Positions 39,801 to 45,665 of a stretch of DNA of 64,000 nucleotides are shown here, in pieces. Source of the stretch: Ampullaceana balthica (taxonomy: Eukaryota; Mollusca; Gastropoda; Lymnaeidae); NCBI GenBank assembly GCA_944989445.1, contig CALYLW010000500.1:1-64000 (forward strand). Direction: 5' to 3'. Both the position numbers and the translations under genes were made by a program. The notes below the pieces were generated by a model. The model had not been told where the DNA came from. It was given only the letters and a program-made list of their open reading frames with translations, and did no database searches. Position 1 is the stretch's first letter, and every line of letters begins with the position of its first letter.

Positions 39801-42772
39801 AACAATCACACATTTATTTTTTTTAAAGTAATGAAAAAAGTGACAAGGAAAGGTCAGATTTTTTTTGCCCCAATGTTTCAATAAATGATAGAAGGGACTT
39901 AGAGAAAAGTGATCAGTGAAAGGCAGATGAATAGTATCGAATCAAGCCAGAAAATAGTCTGATTTATTTATCGATAATTGGTGTACGAAAAACCACTAAA
40001 TTTGTTCGTCTCACCATGAAGTCGTTTAGAAGATCGATATGGAGCCGGACCCCCCTTGTAGAAGCCGCCCATGTCAATACTGTGGCCTCTGTCGTCAATC
40101 CCTGGTACAGACTTGCCTCCGGTGAGGAGCTTTCCATGCTGGGAATCCAGCAACGACTGGAAAAGAAAACAATGACATGAAGGACATGAAACGTTTATTA
40201 CAATACAAAATATTACACAACATTTCAATCATGTCTGACCATGCCATGGAGTTATGTCTAGTTTTTTATGTTCCTATACAAACACTCCGATACTTGGGTA
40301 CTCACAATTTTACATCATGTATAGTGGTTAAGAAATGGGGGAGTGTTTGTCTTGTTTTGTTTGGGGTTTTGTTGTTGTTGTTTGTTTGTTGTTATATTTT
40401 TTTTGGGGGGGGGTGACGGTGGTGCATTTACACTAACTACACCTCATCTCTTTAAAAACTACACTTCAATGTATATTACAACTAAGTTTCGATATTTTTT
40501 ATTTAGAATTATTCGACTGGTCTCTAATACATTGGTACTACACGATGTAATGCGACACACTAACAAGATTCTCAATGTCCACGAGGTACAATATACAAAC
40601 AAAAGAAACCTCAAAAACTCATACAGGTAACATTACTTTTTTTCTTTATTTGTTTCATTTTAAATGTAACAAATGAGACTTTGAGGCCCCATAGTAACCT
40701 AGAGTTTAAATCTAAATCAGTAAAACTCCGTGTTGAATGAAAGGTTCATGAGTTCTGTGTCTTATTTGCTTTAAATTATGGGATTTCGTAAATTCAAAAC
40801 GTAGTCAATATTGTCAGTTATAAATAAAGATCCAAAGATAACCCCAGATATCAAATGAAATGGGAGGTTTATATGATTGGTTTCTATGAGAGGTTTATAT
40901 GAGAGGTTTATATGAGAGGTTTATATGAGAGGTTTATATGATTGGTTTATATGATTGGTTTATATGATTGGTTTATATGAGAGGTTTATATGAGAGGTTT
41001 ATATGCGTTTAAAAAAATCTGGGATGGAAAAAATAAATGGGAAATGTAACGAATATTTCCATGAGTTAATTTATAATAATGCTTAAAACTTATATTATCA
41101 TAAAAAGCTGAATAGAAATATAATATAAAAAGTCCCATGAGGTATTCAGCAAAAAGCTTCAAGTGGGTCTCATGTGTTCTTGACACGTTAACACTATTCG
41201 AACTTGGCATTGAAAAACTCCCAGTCCAAAGCTTTAGGACAACATTTCATTTAATCTTTAGCTAAAAACAAAAAAATAAGAGCGCTTTGGTTACAGCTGT
41301 GTTACAAGTTGCGGCATTGTTACAAGACGTTTCAAATTTGTAACTTTACAATATTCGCTCTAACTCAAGAGTCCCTGAAACCGCCGTGTCGGGTTGACGA
41401 GAGACACACAATCAACGCCAGATATTTTTATCAGACACTGGGTTGACACTGAAACATAAACAAGTAGATTTAGACACGATAGATTAGCTGCGACTCTAGA
41501 GAGAACAGGTTCTTGTATGGAGATACATATTTAATATATATACAAGAACAGAGTAACTCGAAAGGGGAGATATTAAAAATCTCCTTTGAAAAGTGAGCCA
41601 CACCACCCCCAACAACCACATGGAATGCGTTACTGGTGTTGATATTCAGACCATGGCGCGATAAAAAGTTTTATGAAAACAATTCAATTATGAGATGACT
41701 TAGTAAAAAGTTTAAGAAATATAAATTTATAACCTAAATATAGCATCACAAAAGTTCCTAAGGGGTAAAACAAAAAGGCTTCCCGGCATCGCAGCGGCCC
41801 CCCTCCCAAATATATTGCATAGCAGTAACACTGGATGTGCCCCAGTCCCCACTCATCACAAAATGAGAATGAATCACGCCATAATTCAGTATCAGAATCT
41901 CTCAGTCTCAGGAAGTTTTCATGTCTATGGCATGAGATTACGTCACTAATTATACTGCATGCTATCCCACTCCATATCAGTTACGCCACTTTAATTTTGC
42001 AACGTCAAATGGTGTTAGATGATATTTACATATACAGTGGACAGAGATACGACATAATCTAGACCAGGATGATAACTATGTCTCTCTCTCTCTCTCTCTC
42101 TGTGGGGGGGGGGAGTTATGAGTGGCTTTGACCTACGTCAACTGTGGACTTACCCATAAATCTTATGACAAATATCTCTCCTCTACCCCATCCTCGCATA
42201 CACGAACACATTACGCATGGTTGAGATTAGCCAAAATGTTTACATGATCAACGCGTAAGTTCCGGAGGCTGTGTCCTCCTTTACCTTGGAGTAAGCCCCC
42301 ACCCCCTTTTTTCCAAACAGAATCTTTTTTTCCCTGTCAAAAACACAAAGACACACACGAGCAGGCTCAGAATCTTACCACATAGCTAGTGAATATTGCA
42401 CTGTCAAAAACACAAACACACACCGACAGGCTCAGAATCTTACCACATAGCCAGTGAATATTGCACTGTCAAAAACACAAACACACACCCACAGGCTCAG
42501 AATCTTACCACATAGCTAGTGAATATTGCACTGTCCAGTGGCAGCCCTAGGGTCTCGAAGAAAAAACCTGAGCCGAGCCGCCTGAGGTGAAACATGTCTT
42601 CTTTCTTTCTGGACCTTTGCCGGCAGTACCTCAGCTTCCTCAGTCGCTTCTTGGAGATTCCCGGACAGACGGGCAGGACGAGCTTGGACATAGGCGGATA
42701 AGTGGACAACGAACTGCTGAGCCTCTTGGGCGTATGGTTCCCGGATAGTGGTGGTAGGGTTGCAAGTGACAT
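12579..42772 (-). CDS. 24-exon gene for a large coiled-coil protein, possibly KIAA2012/DUF4670-like
   Basis: Exons in transcript order: 42772-42509, 40156-40015, 38903-38691, 37703-37578, 35818-35741, 35294-35052, 33298-33149, 32320-32216, 31833-31738, 31383-31253, 29931-29878, 26882-26783, 26282-26067, 25660-25530, 23873-23718, 22424-22308, 21722-21656, 18908-18810, 18163-17958, 17138-16989, 14135-13921, 13683-13511, 13347-13197, 12825-12579. Every junction has GT/AG and matching phase; the sum is 3,630 nt (1,209 residues plus stop). Residues 1-900 are rich in Ser, Gly, Pro and Lys with no enzyme motif. Residues about 960-1160 are a Glu/Arg/Lys coiled coil. The tail ends FSYFELLQWLGLDIPEFE. 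Length, charged C-terminal coil and tail motif recall the vertebrate KIAA2012 (DUF4670) family, whose function is unclear; this is recalled, not searched. More 5' exons may exist. Confidence 0.8.
13197..13347 (-). CDS. Coiled-coil gene exon 23
   Basis: Acceptor aataatttcag, donor GAGGAGAA|GTAAGT. Encodes MLLEKQREEERQRIAEELMM then SKMAEEERLEYERKKREIEE and RKRRELEE. Continuous coiled coil. Confidence 0.8.
13511..13683 (-). CDS. Coiled-coil gene exon 22
   Basis: Acceptor atttgacag, donor GACACG|GTGAGT. Encodes LRKLQEWEAEEREKKDTEEA then ERRRKIEMEREKKLKEEYQR and KMEEMRRKQLEEEEKRH. Continuous coiled coil. Confidence 0.8.
13921..14135 (-). CDS. Coiled-coil gene exon 21 (coiled coil starts)
   Basis: Acceptor atatgttcag, donor AAAGGAG|GTATGA. 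Encodes DEAGGPNLKSISNKEARAAK, an Ala run, then the highly charged VERRRREMEEKRKREKEEME and ALQKELEEEKRRKEEER. Heptad-rich Glu/Arg/Lys pattern typical of a long single helix or coiled coil. Confidence 0.8.
14331..14507. mobile_element. MITE with 'cagagg(g/c)gtcactag' inverted ends, in intron 20
   Basis: Left end cagaggggtcactagtgggg and right end ccctagtgatgcctctg are inverted repeats. The body (accgggtgacaatatcac, ggcactggcagactcc, actgggtgacaccaaccc) is shared with the copy at 39.6 kb. About 180 bp, no coding capacity. Confidence 0.75.
14508..15411. other. Intron 20 sequence without recognised gene
   Basis: AT-rich intron DNA. A stretch at 15053-15230 starts like a hAT-type end (cagtggtctgcaaactgggg) but I cannot find a matching opposite end. 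Confidence 0.4.
15412..16851. mobile_element. Non-autonomous Tc1/mariner-pogo-like element in intron 20
   Basis: Left end cagtcgaaaccggttaagtc and right end ...gtaagtgggttcgactg are inverted, and both are bordered by TA (15410-15411 and 16852-16853), the target duplication of Tc1/mariner and pogo elements. About 1.44 kb with no transposase frame. The interior may carry nested insertions. Confidence 0.65.
16989..17138 (-). CDS. Coiled-coil gene exon 20
   Basis: Donor GATGAG|GTAACT. I place the 5' end after gttttcacctccatttaag because it has a pyrimidine tract and keeps phase 0. An alternative acceptor at 17180 (ggactaag) would add 14 residues in frame. Encodes PSSPGIETEESEMDFHFVRE, then TSPEPDPASKAEELHIPSPA and PDEADETDE. 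The intron just upstream holds a LINE fragment flanked by a 32-bp repeat. Confidence 0.7.
17139..17392 (-). mobile_element. LINE fragment flanked by 32-bp direct repeat next to exon 20
   Basis: 17181-17359 matches the last about 58 codons of the LINE ORF at 43.3 kb (- strand sense) but lacks both the 5' part and the GATAA tail. It is flanked by near-identical 32-bp copies (aaatggNggtgaaaacattt ... tgtcataatgg) at 17140-17171 and 17361-17392, differing at one base. The left copy includes the pyrimidine tract of the exon 20 acceptor. Confidence 0.7.
17421..17612 (+). mobile_element. Second tRNA-derived SINE family, without the LINE tail
   Basis: tRNA-like head with an A-box-like ctaagtggtagcgcgctgg and a B-box (ggttcgagccc) near 17480-17490, then a body with ggacctcggggcattgtgct and gcttacttcacttgcc-like sequence. 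It ends near gaccgtcatggtctga and lacks the agaaggagcgtctg tail of the other SINEs. Confidence 0.65.
17958..18163 (-). CDS. Coiled-coil gene exon 19
   Basis: Acceptor ccattgacag, donor CCTCTG|GTAGGT. Encodes a polybasic run (GGKPKKQNKEDLKNKDNKQK, then KKKHKKKKEKFKEE) followed by an acidic Glu/Pro stretch ending VETEETTLTEPL. The basic run could act as a nuclear localisation or nucleic-acid/tubulin-binding patch; that is inference only. A second GT four bases on (GTAACA) is less consistent in phase. Confidence 0.75.
18361..18520. repeat. 44-bp tandem repeat in intron 18
   Basis: About 3.6 copies of a unit containing ataattgcactaaactagca and cttaaataaccctgag. Near-identical copies. Confidence 0.85.
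18810..18908 (-). CDS. Coiled-coil gene exon 18
   Basis: Acceptor actgtacag, donor CCAAGG|GTGAGA. The correct frame, fixed by phases on both sides, reads AVHDKELPQGLENGPPEPDT then PATGGLPSKGTK; the longer open frame here is a shadow. Phase 1 in and out. Confidence 0.75.
19200..21426. repeat. 35-bp satellite-like array, about 63 near-perfect copies, intron 17
   Basis: The unit begins aagtatagattctttaagaa and ends atagatttcaaataa. By eye the copies are essentially identical over 2.2 kb, except one shortened unit near 20296-20320 (tctttagaaaataaagta). There is no reading function; it lies between exons 17 and 18. Confidence 0.95.
21656..21722 (-). CDS. Coiled-coil gene exon 17
   Basis: Acceptor ccattgcag, donor GTTGTTG|GTATGA. 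Encodes a lysine-rich GTKDKKAKTRKEKKEANKPF then VV, leaving at phase 1. It borders the intron holding the 35-bp satellite. Confidence 0.75.
22308..22424 (-). CDS. Coiled-coil gene exon 16
   Basis: Acceptor tctaaaacag, donor GAGCAG|GTTATT. Encodes ESGSKARHTTSGGGGGKPVK then TKLTSDVDKEPDGAKADEQ; phase 0 at both ends. Confidence 0.75.
22770..22955. repeat. 31-bp tandem repeat in intron 15, continued at 23588-23657
   Basis: Six copies of tcattacgtgggtagatagt ccaatgaccaa at 31-bp spacing. Two further copies (cattaggtgggtagatag) lie beyond the RTE fragment, so that insertion split or abuts the array. Confidence 0.85.
22972..23420 (-). mobile_element. RTE-type LINE 3' fragment with (ACTA)n tail
   Basis: The - strand frame 23323-22979 reads like the C-terminus of RTE-group endonuclease/reverse transcriptases: RRRRWNYIGHVLRIDERRLP, then QAFIWTPKGKRKQGRPKET and LATDRSKWKSMTSALCAVFG. 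The 3' end is actaactaactaac. The flanks carry atgtattcaata at about 22962 and 23570, a possible target duplication. RT core absent, so it is dead on arrival (5' truncated). Confidence 0.7.
23718..23873 (-). CDS. Coiled-coil gene exon 15
   Basis: Acceptor gtttccttag, donor GGAAAG|GTAAAT. Encodes KGKPVVPSESDSRPESADQL then LKSRVSFQDSQEIATSTDKE. Low-complexity Ser/Lys-rich; phase 0 at both ends. Confidence 0.75.
24199..25110. mobile_element. Fold-back element (CCGTCAAAAATGACGG family) in intron 14
   Basis: The left arm starts ctagtggattacccgtcaaaaatgacgg (itself palindromic) and continues with tttttcaaaagcccaacta and tgtacacaaagtattttata. The right arm, about 24880-25100, carries the reverse complement (actttgtgtacatttcagga, gggcttttgaaaaaggtggg). 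The outermost right end is missing. The centre has gacgaggggaattatgtata, also in the 61.7-kb copy. AT-rich palindromes follow at 25100-25200. Confidence 0.7.
25530..25660 (-). CDS. Coiled-coil gene exon 14
   Basis: Acceptor cccacag, donor AGCAAT|GTAAGG. Encodes APPTGQDKKHGPVLVDKTSR then LDYVEIDKFAYQTPDVINER. Phase 1 in, phase 0 out. Confidence 0.8.
26067..26282 (-). CDS. Coiled-coil gene exon 13, with two tandem donors
   Basis: Acceptor attatag, proximal donor CACTG|GTAGGT. Encodes AKAAGIDPESISADAEVSPE, LLQALANQRLTPDQIELVSG and KVDLTRAKEVARNDSRK, a helix-rich acidic segment. A second donor 45 nt downstream (CACAG|GTACGA, exon end 26022) lies in a tandem duplicate of the donor region and would add 15 residues in frame. 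Confidence 0.8.
26783..26882 (-). CDS. Coiled-coil gene exon 12
   Basis: Acceptor ctattctag, donor ACTGCAG|GTAATT. Encodes EVIDGILQSTRSSSTASSAA and EFKSLISKSLTTA, ending phase 1. Confidence 0.75.
27701..28160. mobile_element. Palindromic MITE with repeated 'acaaaacggcccc' motifs, intron 11
   Basis: The left arm has five to six copies of acaaaacggcccc/gacaaaacggccctgg, and the right arm (28097-28158) has the reverse complement (ggggccgttttgtccggggc). About 460 bp including an AT-rich middle. No transposase. Confidence 0.75.
28283..28362. repeat. (cacacct)n-type simple repeat
   Basis: Short runs of cctacacacctacacacctt repeated; simple-sequence DNA in intron 11. Confidence 0.8.
28907..29420 (+). 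mobile_element. 5'-truncated copy of the Jockey/CR1-like LINE (3' end)
   Basis: Reads in frame from EYASSVWDPSTKENIDKLEQ through KSLNLETLEDRRTKSKVVII and FFPSGIRAWNGLPEETRK to a stop at 29330-29332, almost identical to the end of the copy at 43.3 kb. The 3' UTR ends tcttctgtatagaaggagcg then tctgtaatagataagataag and further GATAA repeats. An intact frame and tail suggest a recent, severely truncated insertion in intron 11. Confidence 0.85.
29421..31252. other. Introns 10 and 11 flanking exon 11
   Basis: AT-rich DNA around the 54-nt exon 11 at 29878-29931. Apart from a short 28-bp duplication near 30142-30195 (agtgtgcacagataat twice) nothing is recognised. Confidence 0.5.
29878..29931 (-). 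CDS. Coiled-coil gene exon 11 (54-nt microexon)
   Basis: Acceptor ccaattttag, donor AGAGAT|GTAAGA. Encodes 18 residues, RAADLWSKTHPSRSISRD, phase 0 at both ends, so it can be skipped without a frameshift. Confidence 0.7.
31253..31383 (-). CDS. Coiled-coil gene exon 10
   Basis: Acceptor gtgtttttag, donor GTTAAG|GTAATG. Encodes SSSQRSSITEKDIIDTLADH, then AQVIAVNVLARPEAGNDLEM. This is one of the better-ordered stretches (helix-like EKDIIDTLADHAQVIAVNVL). Leaves at phase 0. Confidence 0.8.
31738..31833 (-). CDS. Coiled-coil gene exon 9
   Basis: Acceptor cattcacag, donor TCAGGAG|GTTGTG. Encodes SGASSISKDELDRLSSTGKH then MLWDQASKLSG. The other two frames contain stops. Phase 1 in and out. Confidence 0.75.
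32216..32320 (-). CDS. Coiled-coil gene exon 8
   Basis: Acceptor gttatctttag, donor AAAAGAG|GTGAAT. Encodes TDESGLSEDEPDQWKTGKKL and SIPLSDSSKHFSKR. Phase 1 in and out. Confidence 0.75.
32331..32595. repeat. About 66-bp tandem repeat in intron 7
   Basis: Four copies of ataaatgataactttataat with gtaatgacttggtcttc and tgtcaatgacttaatgtc, with small deletions (spacings about 67, 65 and 62). It begins 10 bp from the exon 8 acceptor. Confidence 0.85.
32650..33090. repeat. 33-bp minisatellite in intron 7
   Basis: About 13 copies of gatatactaactgattatac aattattgttgtt, some with gatat replaced by aatat or ctgat by ctcat. Since 33 is 11 codons a frame stays open on +, but it lies inside an intron of the - strand gene and has no other support as coding. 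Confidence 0.9.
33149..33298 (-). CDS. Coiled-coil gene exon 7
   Basis: Acceptor gatcaacag, donor ATTGAAG|GTAGCT. Encodes GSQSESLKGSVIMAPDGEII then SVGGSVARGGGSGHDIGNIN and DLMGANRIE. Glycine-rich. Phase 1 in and out. Confidence 0.75.
34588..34891. mobile_element. Possible hAT-type MITE in intron 6
   Basis: The left end cagtggttctcaaagtaaaa and the right end gattgagaaccacttc are inverted, as in many hAT-derived MITEs (CAGTGGTTCTCAA). About 300 bp without coding capacity. Flanks ctttag/ctttca are a weak target duplication. Confidence 0.5.
35052..35294 (-). CDS. Coiled-coil gene exon 6
   Basis: Acceptor ggttttcag, donor GGCTAA|GTAAAC. Encodes LPDFSGVLFQPPPLSKAIHS, a His/Pro/Tyr-rich middle (YYPPIHIPHASVHVPHSSG) and SLDREGNNKWHRFRL. 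The hydrophobic start and dense histidines suggest a conserved motif, function unknown. Confidence 0.75.
35741..35818 (-). CDS. Coiled-coil gene exon 5 (78 nt)
   Basis: Acceptor cctgtaaag, donor AGAGATT|GTAAGT. Basic, hydrophilic SSGEHTESKGNLKKSKKKIH. Chosen frame joins exon 4 (DDEG) and exon 6 (DSLPDFSG). Confidence 0.7.
36396..37556. repeat. 32-bp minisatellite with higher-order repeat, intron 4
   Basis: About 36 copies of gagtcatccagtcctacaag tgacccaatgtt with scattered variants. A distinctive variant (cccaaagcttagtcatcc) recurs 672 bp apart (36811 and 37483), i.e. 21 units, with the same variant order around it, so a large block was duplicated. Confidence 0.95.
37578..37703 (-). CDS. Coiled-coil gene exon 4
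   Basis: Acceptor gtttttcag, donor GATGAAG|GTATAA. Encodes GQFLDPPTVNIQPATPQHS and then SDAGDVSVHVDDE. Only this frame is free of stops with the right phases; there was no long frame to mark it. Phase 1 in and out. Confidence 0.7.
38099..38205. repeat. (gtgtgtgggtgtat)n simple repeat
   Basis: GT-rich simple-sequence DNA in intron 3. The frame running through it (CGCVYLCVGVWVCG-like) is an artefact. Confidence 0.85.
38251..38527 (-). mobile_element. tRNA-derived SINE with LINE-like tail, diverged copy
   Basis: On the - strand: head with gggttcgaatctcc (about 38475 down), body with ctgagtccatccag, and tail with tctataggaccgtctgtat-like sequence then agataagacaag. More diverged from the pair at 6.9/8.5 kb, so an older insertion; it lies in intron 3. 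Confidence 0.75.
38691..38903 (-). CDS. Coiled-coil gene exon 3
   Basis: Acceptor ctccactag, donor GGTCGGG|GTGAGT. Ser-rich, disordered-looking sequence: SSSSRLSGSDSLEGDYPGG, then VSVRRESGSSSEYSGVPVLP and LSPIRDVSRETTSQNVLLPS. Phase 1 in and out. Confidence 0.75.
39005..39430 (+). mobile_element. Degenerate non-LTR retrotransposon 3' fragment, intron 2
   Basis: In broken frames one reads ETWPTKKRQKKEESSQKIYG, then RMANNRGTKR, and later CLQQLGIQSWRRKALVRSEW with AKALHGM. This is the C-terminal pattern (R-W/G-H-V-x-R-M ... GRPRLRW-DD-E-DL ... W-x-A-x-R-x-W) of animal LINE reverse transcriptases. Several stops and shifts: an old pseudogene. Confidence 0.6.
39587..39775. mobile_element. MITE copy, same family as 14.3 kb, intron 2
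   Basis: Ends caggggcgtcactagggggt and ccctagtgacgcctctg are inverted. The body shares accgggcgacaccatcac and ctgggtgacaccaaccctag with the copy at 14331-14507. About 190 bp. Confidence 0.8.
40015..40156 (-). CDS. Coiled-coil gene exon 2
   Basis: Acceptor cttttccag, donor TTCATG|GTGAGA. Encodes SLLDSQHGKLLTGGKSVPGI and then DMGGFYKGGPAPYRSSKRLH. Enters at phase 0 and leaves at phase 1. Confidence 0.75.
40862..41005. repeat. 15-bp tandem repeat in intron 1
   Basis: About nine to ten copies of gaggtttatat plus gattg/gagag variants at 15-bp spacing. Confidence 0.85.
42078..42114. repeat. (tc)n followed by (g)n simple repeat
   Basis: A CT-dinucleotide run then a G run in intron 1. Confidence 0.9.
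42345..42530. repeat. 65-bp tandem triplication covering the exon 1 donor
   Basis: The segment aggctcagaatcttaccaca then tagctagtgaatattgcact occurs three times, aatcttacca starting at 42371, 42436 and 42501. The copy nearest the exon holds the donor used (42508/42507); the other two carry intact spare donors. Confidence 0.9.
42509..42772 (-). CDS. Coiled-coil gene exon 1 (start)
   Basis: ATG at 42772-42770 is preceded by an in-frame TAA six bases upstream, so this is the likely start unless an acceptor lies inside the exon. It encodes 88 residues (MSLATLPPLSGNHTPKRLSS onward), basic in the middle (KKRLRKLRYCRQRSRKK). The donor is TATGTG|GTAAGA, phase 0. Reading through the donor meets TGA after four codons. 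The donor region is present in three tandem 65-bp copies. Confidence 0.65.
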
Positions 42773-43197
42773 GATGTGTTAAGTGAAAGAGTCGGTGCGC
42801 AGTCGGCTCAAGTTTCGAAGATAACGATGATGATTAATGATAGAGGAAATTATTCCTGCTGCAGCATCTTGGCACACGATTTCCCGAAATGTGCGTGGAG
42901 TAGAGTTTATGAGTTAACTGCTGGTGGTAATGACTTTGCTCAACCGATTGTCCAGTGTTTCGAATCCATGTCAATAAATGCGTGTAATCCATCTTAATAT
43001 TCAAACAATGAACTTGTGTTTGACTTGTGGTTAATAGTGGTGGTGAAAGTTCGTACTAAATTTGCCGCAACAATGAATGTCAATACTCAAATGTTCTTGC
43101 AATTCACCAATACAATTAATGGAAATCAATATTTTCAAATCAACAAATACGCATGAAACAAAAATATCCTACACATGTTTCCGTAGAGCATTTATCT

Positions 43198-45665
43198 TAT
43201 CTTATCTTATCTTATCTGTTTACAGACGCTCCTTCTATACAGAAGATTATTGCGTCCTACGCTTATCTATGGTTTGTGTTTAGTCCTGCATTTTTATTAG
43301 AGATTTAAATGTTGATAAAGTGTTGGTTTTCCTGGATTCTTCAGGCAACCCATTCCACGCCCGAATTCCGGACGGGAAGAAGGAAAACTTGTATGTGTTT
43401 GTTCTTGCATACGGAATAAGAAAGGTGTTTTTATCCTTATGTCTATCTGAGGGTTGTATTAAGTTATCTTTGTGTTGTATTTCTAAATTAGAATTAATTG
43501 CTTTATGTATGATTACTACTTTGCTCTTGGTTCTTCTATCCTCTAGTGTTTCAAGGTTTAATGATTTAACTAATGGTGTTACTCTTGTCAGTTTCGAATA
43601 TTCTCCAGTAATGAATCTGGCAGCTCTTTTTTGAATTTGTTCTAGTTTATCAATGTTTTCTTTGGTGGATGGGTCCCATACAGAAGATGCATATTCTAGT
43701 GCAGGTCTCACCAAAGTGAGGTAGCATTTTAGTTTTATATCTCTATTACATTTGTTAAAGTTCCTTTTTATAAAGCCTAAGGTTTTGTTTGATTTTTTAA
43801 TAACTTCATTGACATGGGGATTCCATGATAGTTTCTCATTTATTAAGACTCCTAAGTATTTTGCATCTTTAGTTTGGGTCAGTTCTTTTCCATGAATGTA
43901 ATATTTTGAATTTATTTGTTTCTTTTTCTTTGTTACTCTTAACAGTTGACACTTTTCTGGATGGAAAGACATACTCCAGTTAGTTTCCCATTTTATCAAT
44001 TCATCTTTTTGTAAAATTTTGCTATCTTGTTCTGATTTTATTGTTCTATAGATTATACAATCATCAGCAAATAGCCTAACTTTTGTACCTGTTGAGATGT
44101 TGTTGGGTAAATCATTTATATAAATTAAAAAGAGTAAGGGACCTAGCACAGTTCCTTGTGGAACTCCTGAGTTAACCTTTATTGGTGCAGATTTAGATCC
44201 ATTAATTATTACAGTTTGCTCCCTGTCCAAAAGGAAGTCTTGGATCCAGTGATGTAAGGAACCTGAGATTCCAAAATAGTTAAGTTTTTTAAGTAAACTA
44301 AGATGGTGAACTTTGTCAAATGCTTTTGAGAAGTCTAGTAATATTGTATCTATTTGATCATTTTTGTCCAAGCCTTTTGATAGTTCATCTATTAAACCTA
44401 TTAATTGTGTTTCACATGATCTGTTTTTTCTAAAGCCGTGTTGATGTGGGCATAGGGCATTATATTTGTCAAGGTGGTTAACTATTCTACTATATATTAT
44501 GTGTTCTAGTAATTTACAGGTGATACTAGTAAGTGATACAGGCCTGTAATTACCAGGGTCTGATTTATCCCCTTTCTTAAAGAGTGGACTTACATTAGCT
44601 AATTTCCAATCCTGGGGCACTTTACCCTGGATTAGAGAGGCTTGAAAGAGAACTACAAGGATTGGGGACAGTTCATTGCTTAGTTCTTTTAATAATCTTG
44701 CAGGCAAATCATCTGGGCCAGTAGCTTTGTTTATTTTTAAGTTTTTTAGGAGTGAATGTATACCTATCTCATCTACAGTTATGTTACCTATTTCCTCCAT
44801 TTTATTTAAATTTATTAAAACTTCCTTGTCGCCTGAGGCAGAAAAAGATGATGCAAAATATGTGTTAAGGATATTAGCTTTAGTTTCATTATCATTATAG
44901 GTTTTATTATTTGAGCCTTTCAGTGTGGCTATTCCTGAAGGTTCCATTTTTTTAGATTTGATAAAGGACCATAAGTTTTTATTGTTATCTTTGGTAATTA
45001 CATTGTTTATATATTCATTTTGGAGGTTCCGACTAAGTTTTTGTGTCAAGTGTTTAATCTTTAAGTATTTTTTGTGTATCCTATATGAATTGGTAGCTTT
45101 ATATTTCTTAAATAAGTTCTCTTTTAGTTTGCATAGCTTTTTCAATCTAGAATTGAACCAGCATTTGTTAATTTTATTTGATGTTAGTTTTGTTGGAACA
45201 TTCTCATCCATTATAGTTTTTAGATTTGTTTTTATATCTTTCCAAATTTCTTCTACTGGGCTATTTGTGTTACATTTACTTAGGAAAGTTTGTTGGAAGT
45301 TAGCCGCTGATTGGTGTAGTTTTATTGAATTACATTTATTCCAAAGATAGATTATTCTTCTAGGTATCTTATTAATTTTAGTTTTTATTGTATTGGTGAC
45401 CCTAACAATATCATGGTCGGACAGTCCTGGAATTATTTTATAGTCTAACACGAGTCCCGGTCTATTTGTTAGGAATAAATCTAGTGTTTTATTTTTCCTT
45501 GTTGCTGTTTTTACTATATGTTCTAGGTTTATGTTGTTTATAGTGTCTAGGAAGTGTTCATTAATTTCTTTGTTAGTTTGATGGTTATCAATTTATAATT
45601 TTTCCAATTTATATCTGGAAGATTAAAGTCCCCCATAATCCATAGAACTGCATTTTCCAGAAACG
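43198..45665 (-). mobile_element. Jockey/CR1-type LINE, 5'-truncated in the endonuclease domain
   Basis: The main frame (45451-43280) gives 723 residues. It opens with the end of an apurinic-type endonuclease (IIPGLSDHDIV); just upstream, in another frame at about 45600-45655, is GDFNLPDINW, so one frameshift separates the two. RT motifs: NKATGPDDLP (about 241), LLDFSKAFDKV (about 371), SGVPQGTVLGPLLF (about 428) and the catalytic FADD (461-464). The C-terminal region holds RPALEYASSVWDPSTKENID. No RNase H. The 3' UTR ends agaaggagcgtctgtaaaca then gataag repeats. ORF1 and most of EN are missing, so it is not autonomous. Long open RT frame indicates a young copy. Clade assignment by motif only. 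Confidence 0.85.

Noticed and set aside
44676..45350. + strand frames opposite the LINE at 43-45 kb
   Set aside because: Shadows of the reverse transcriptase frame on the - strand.
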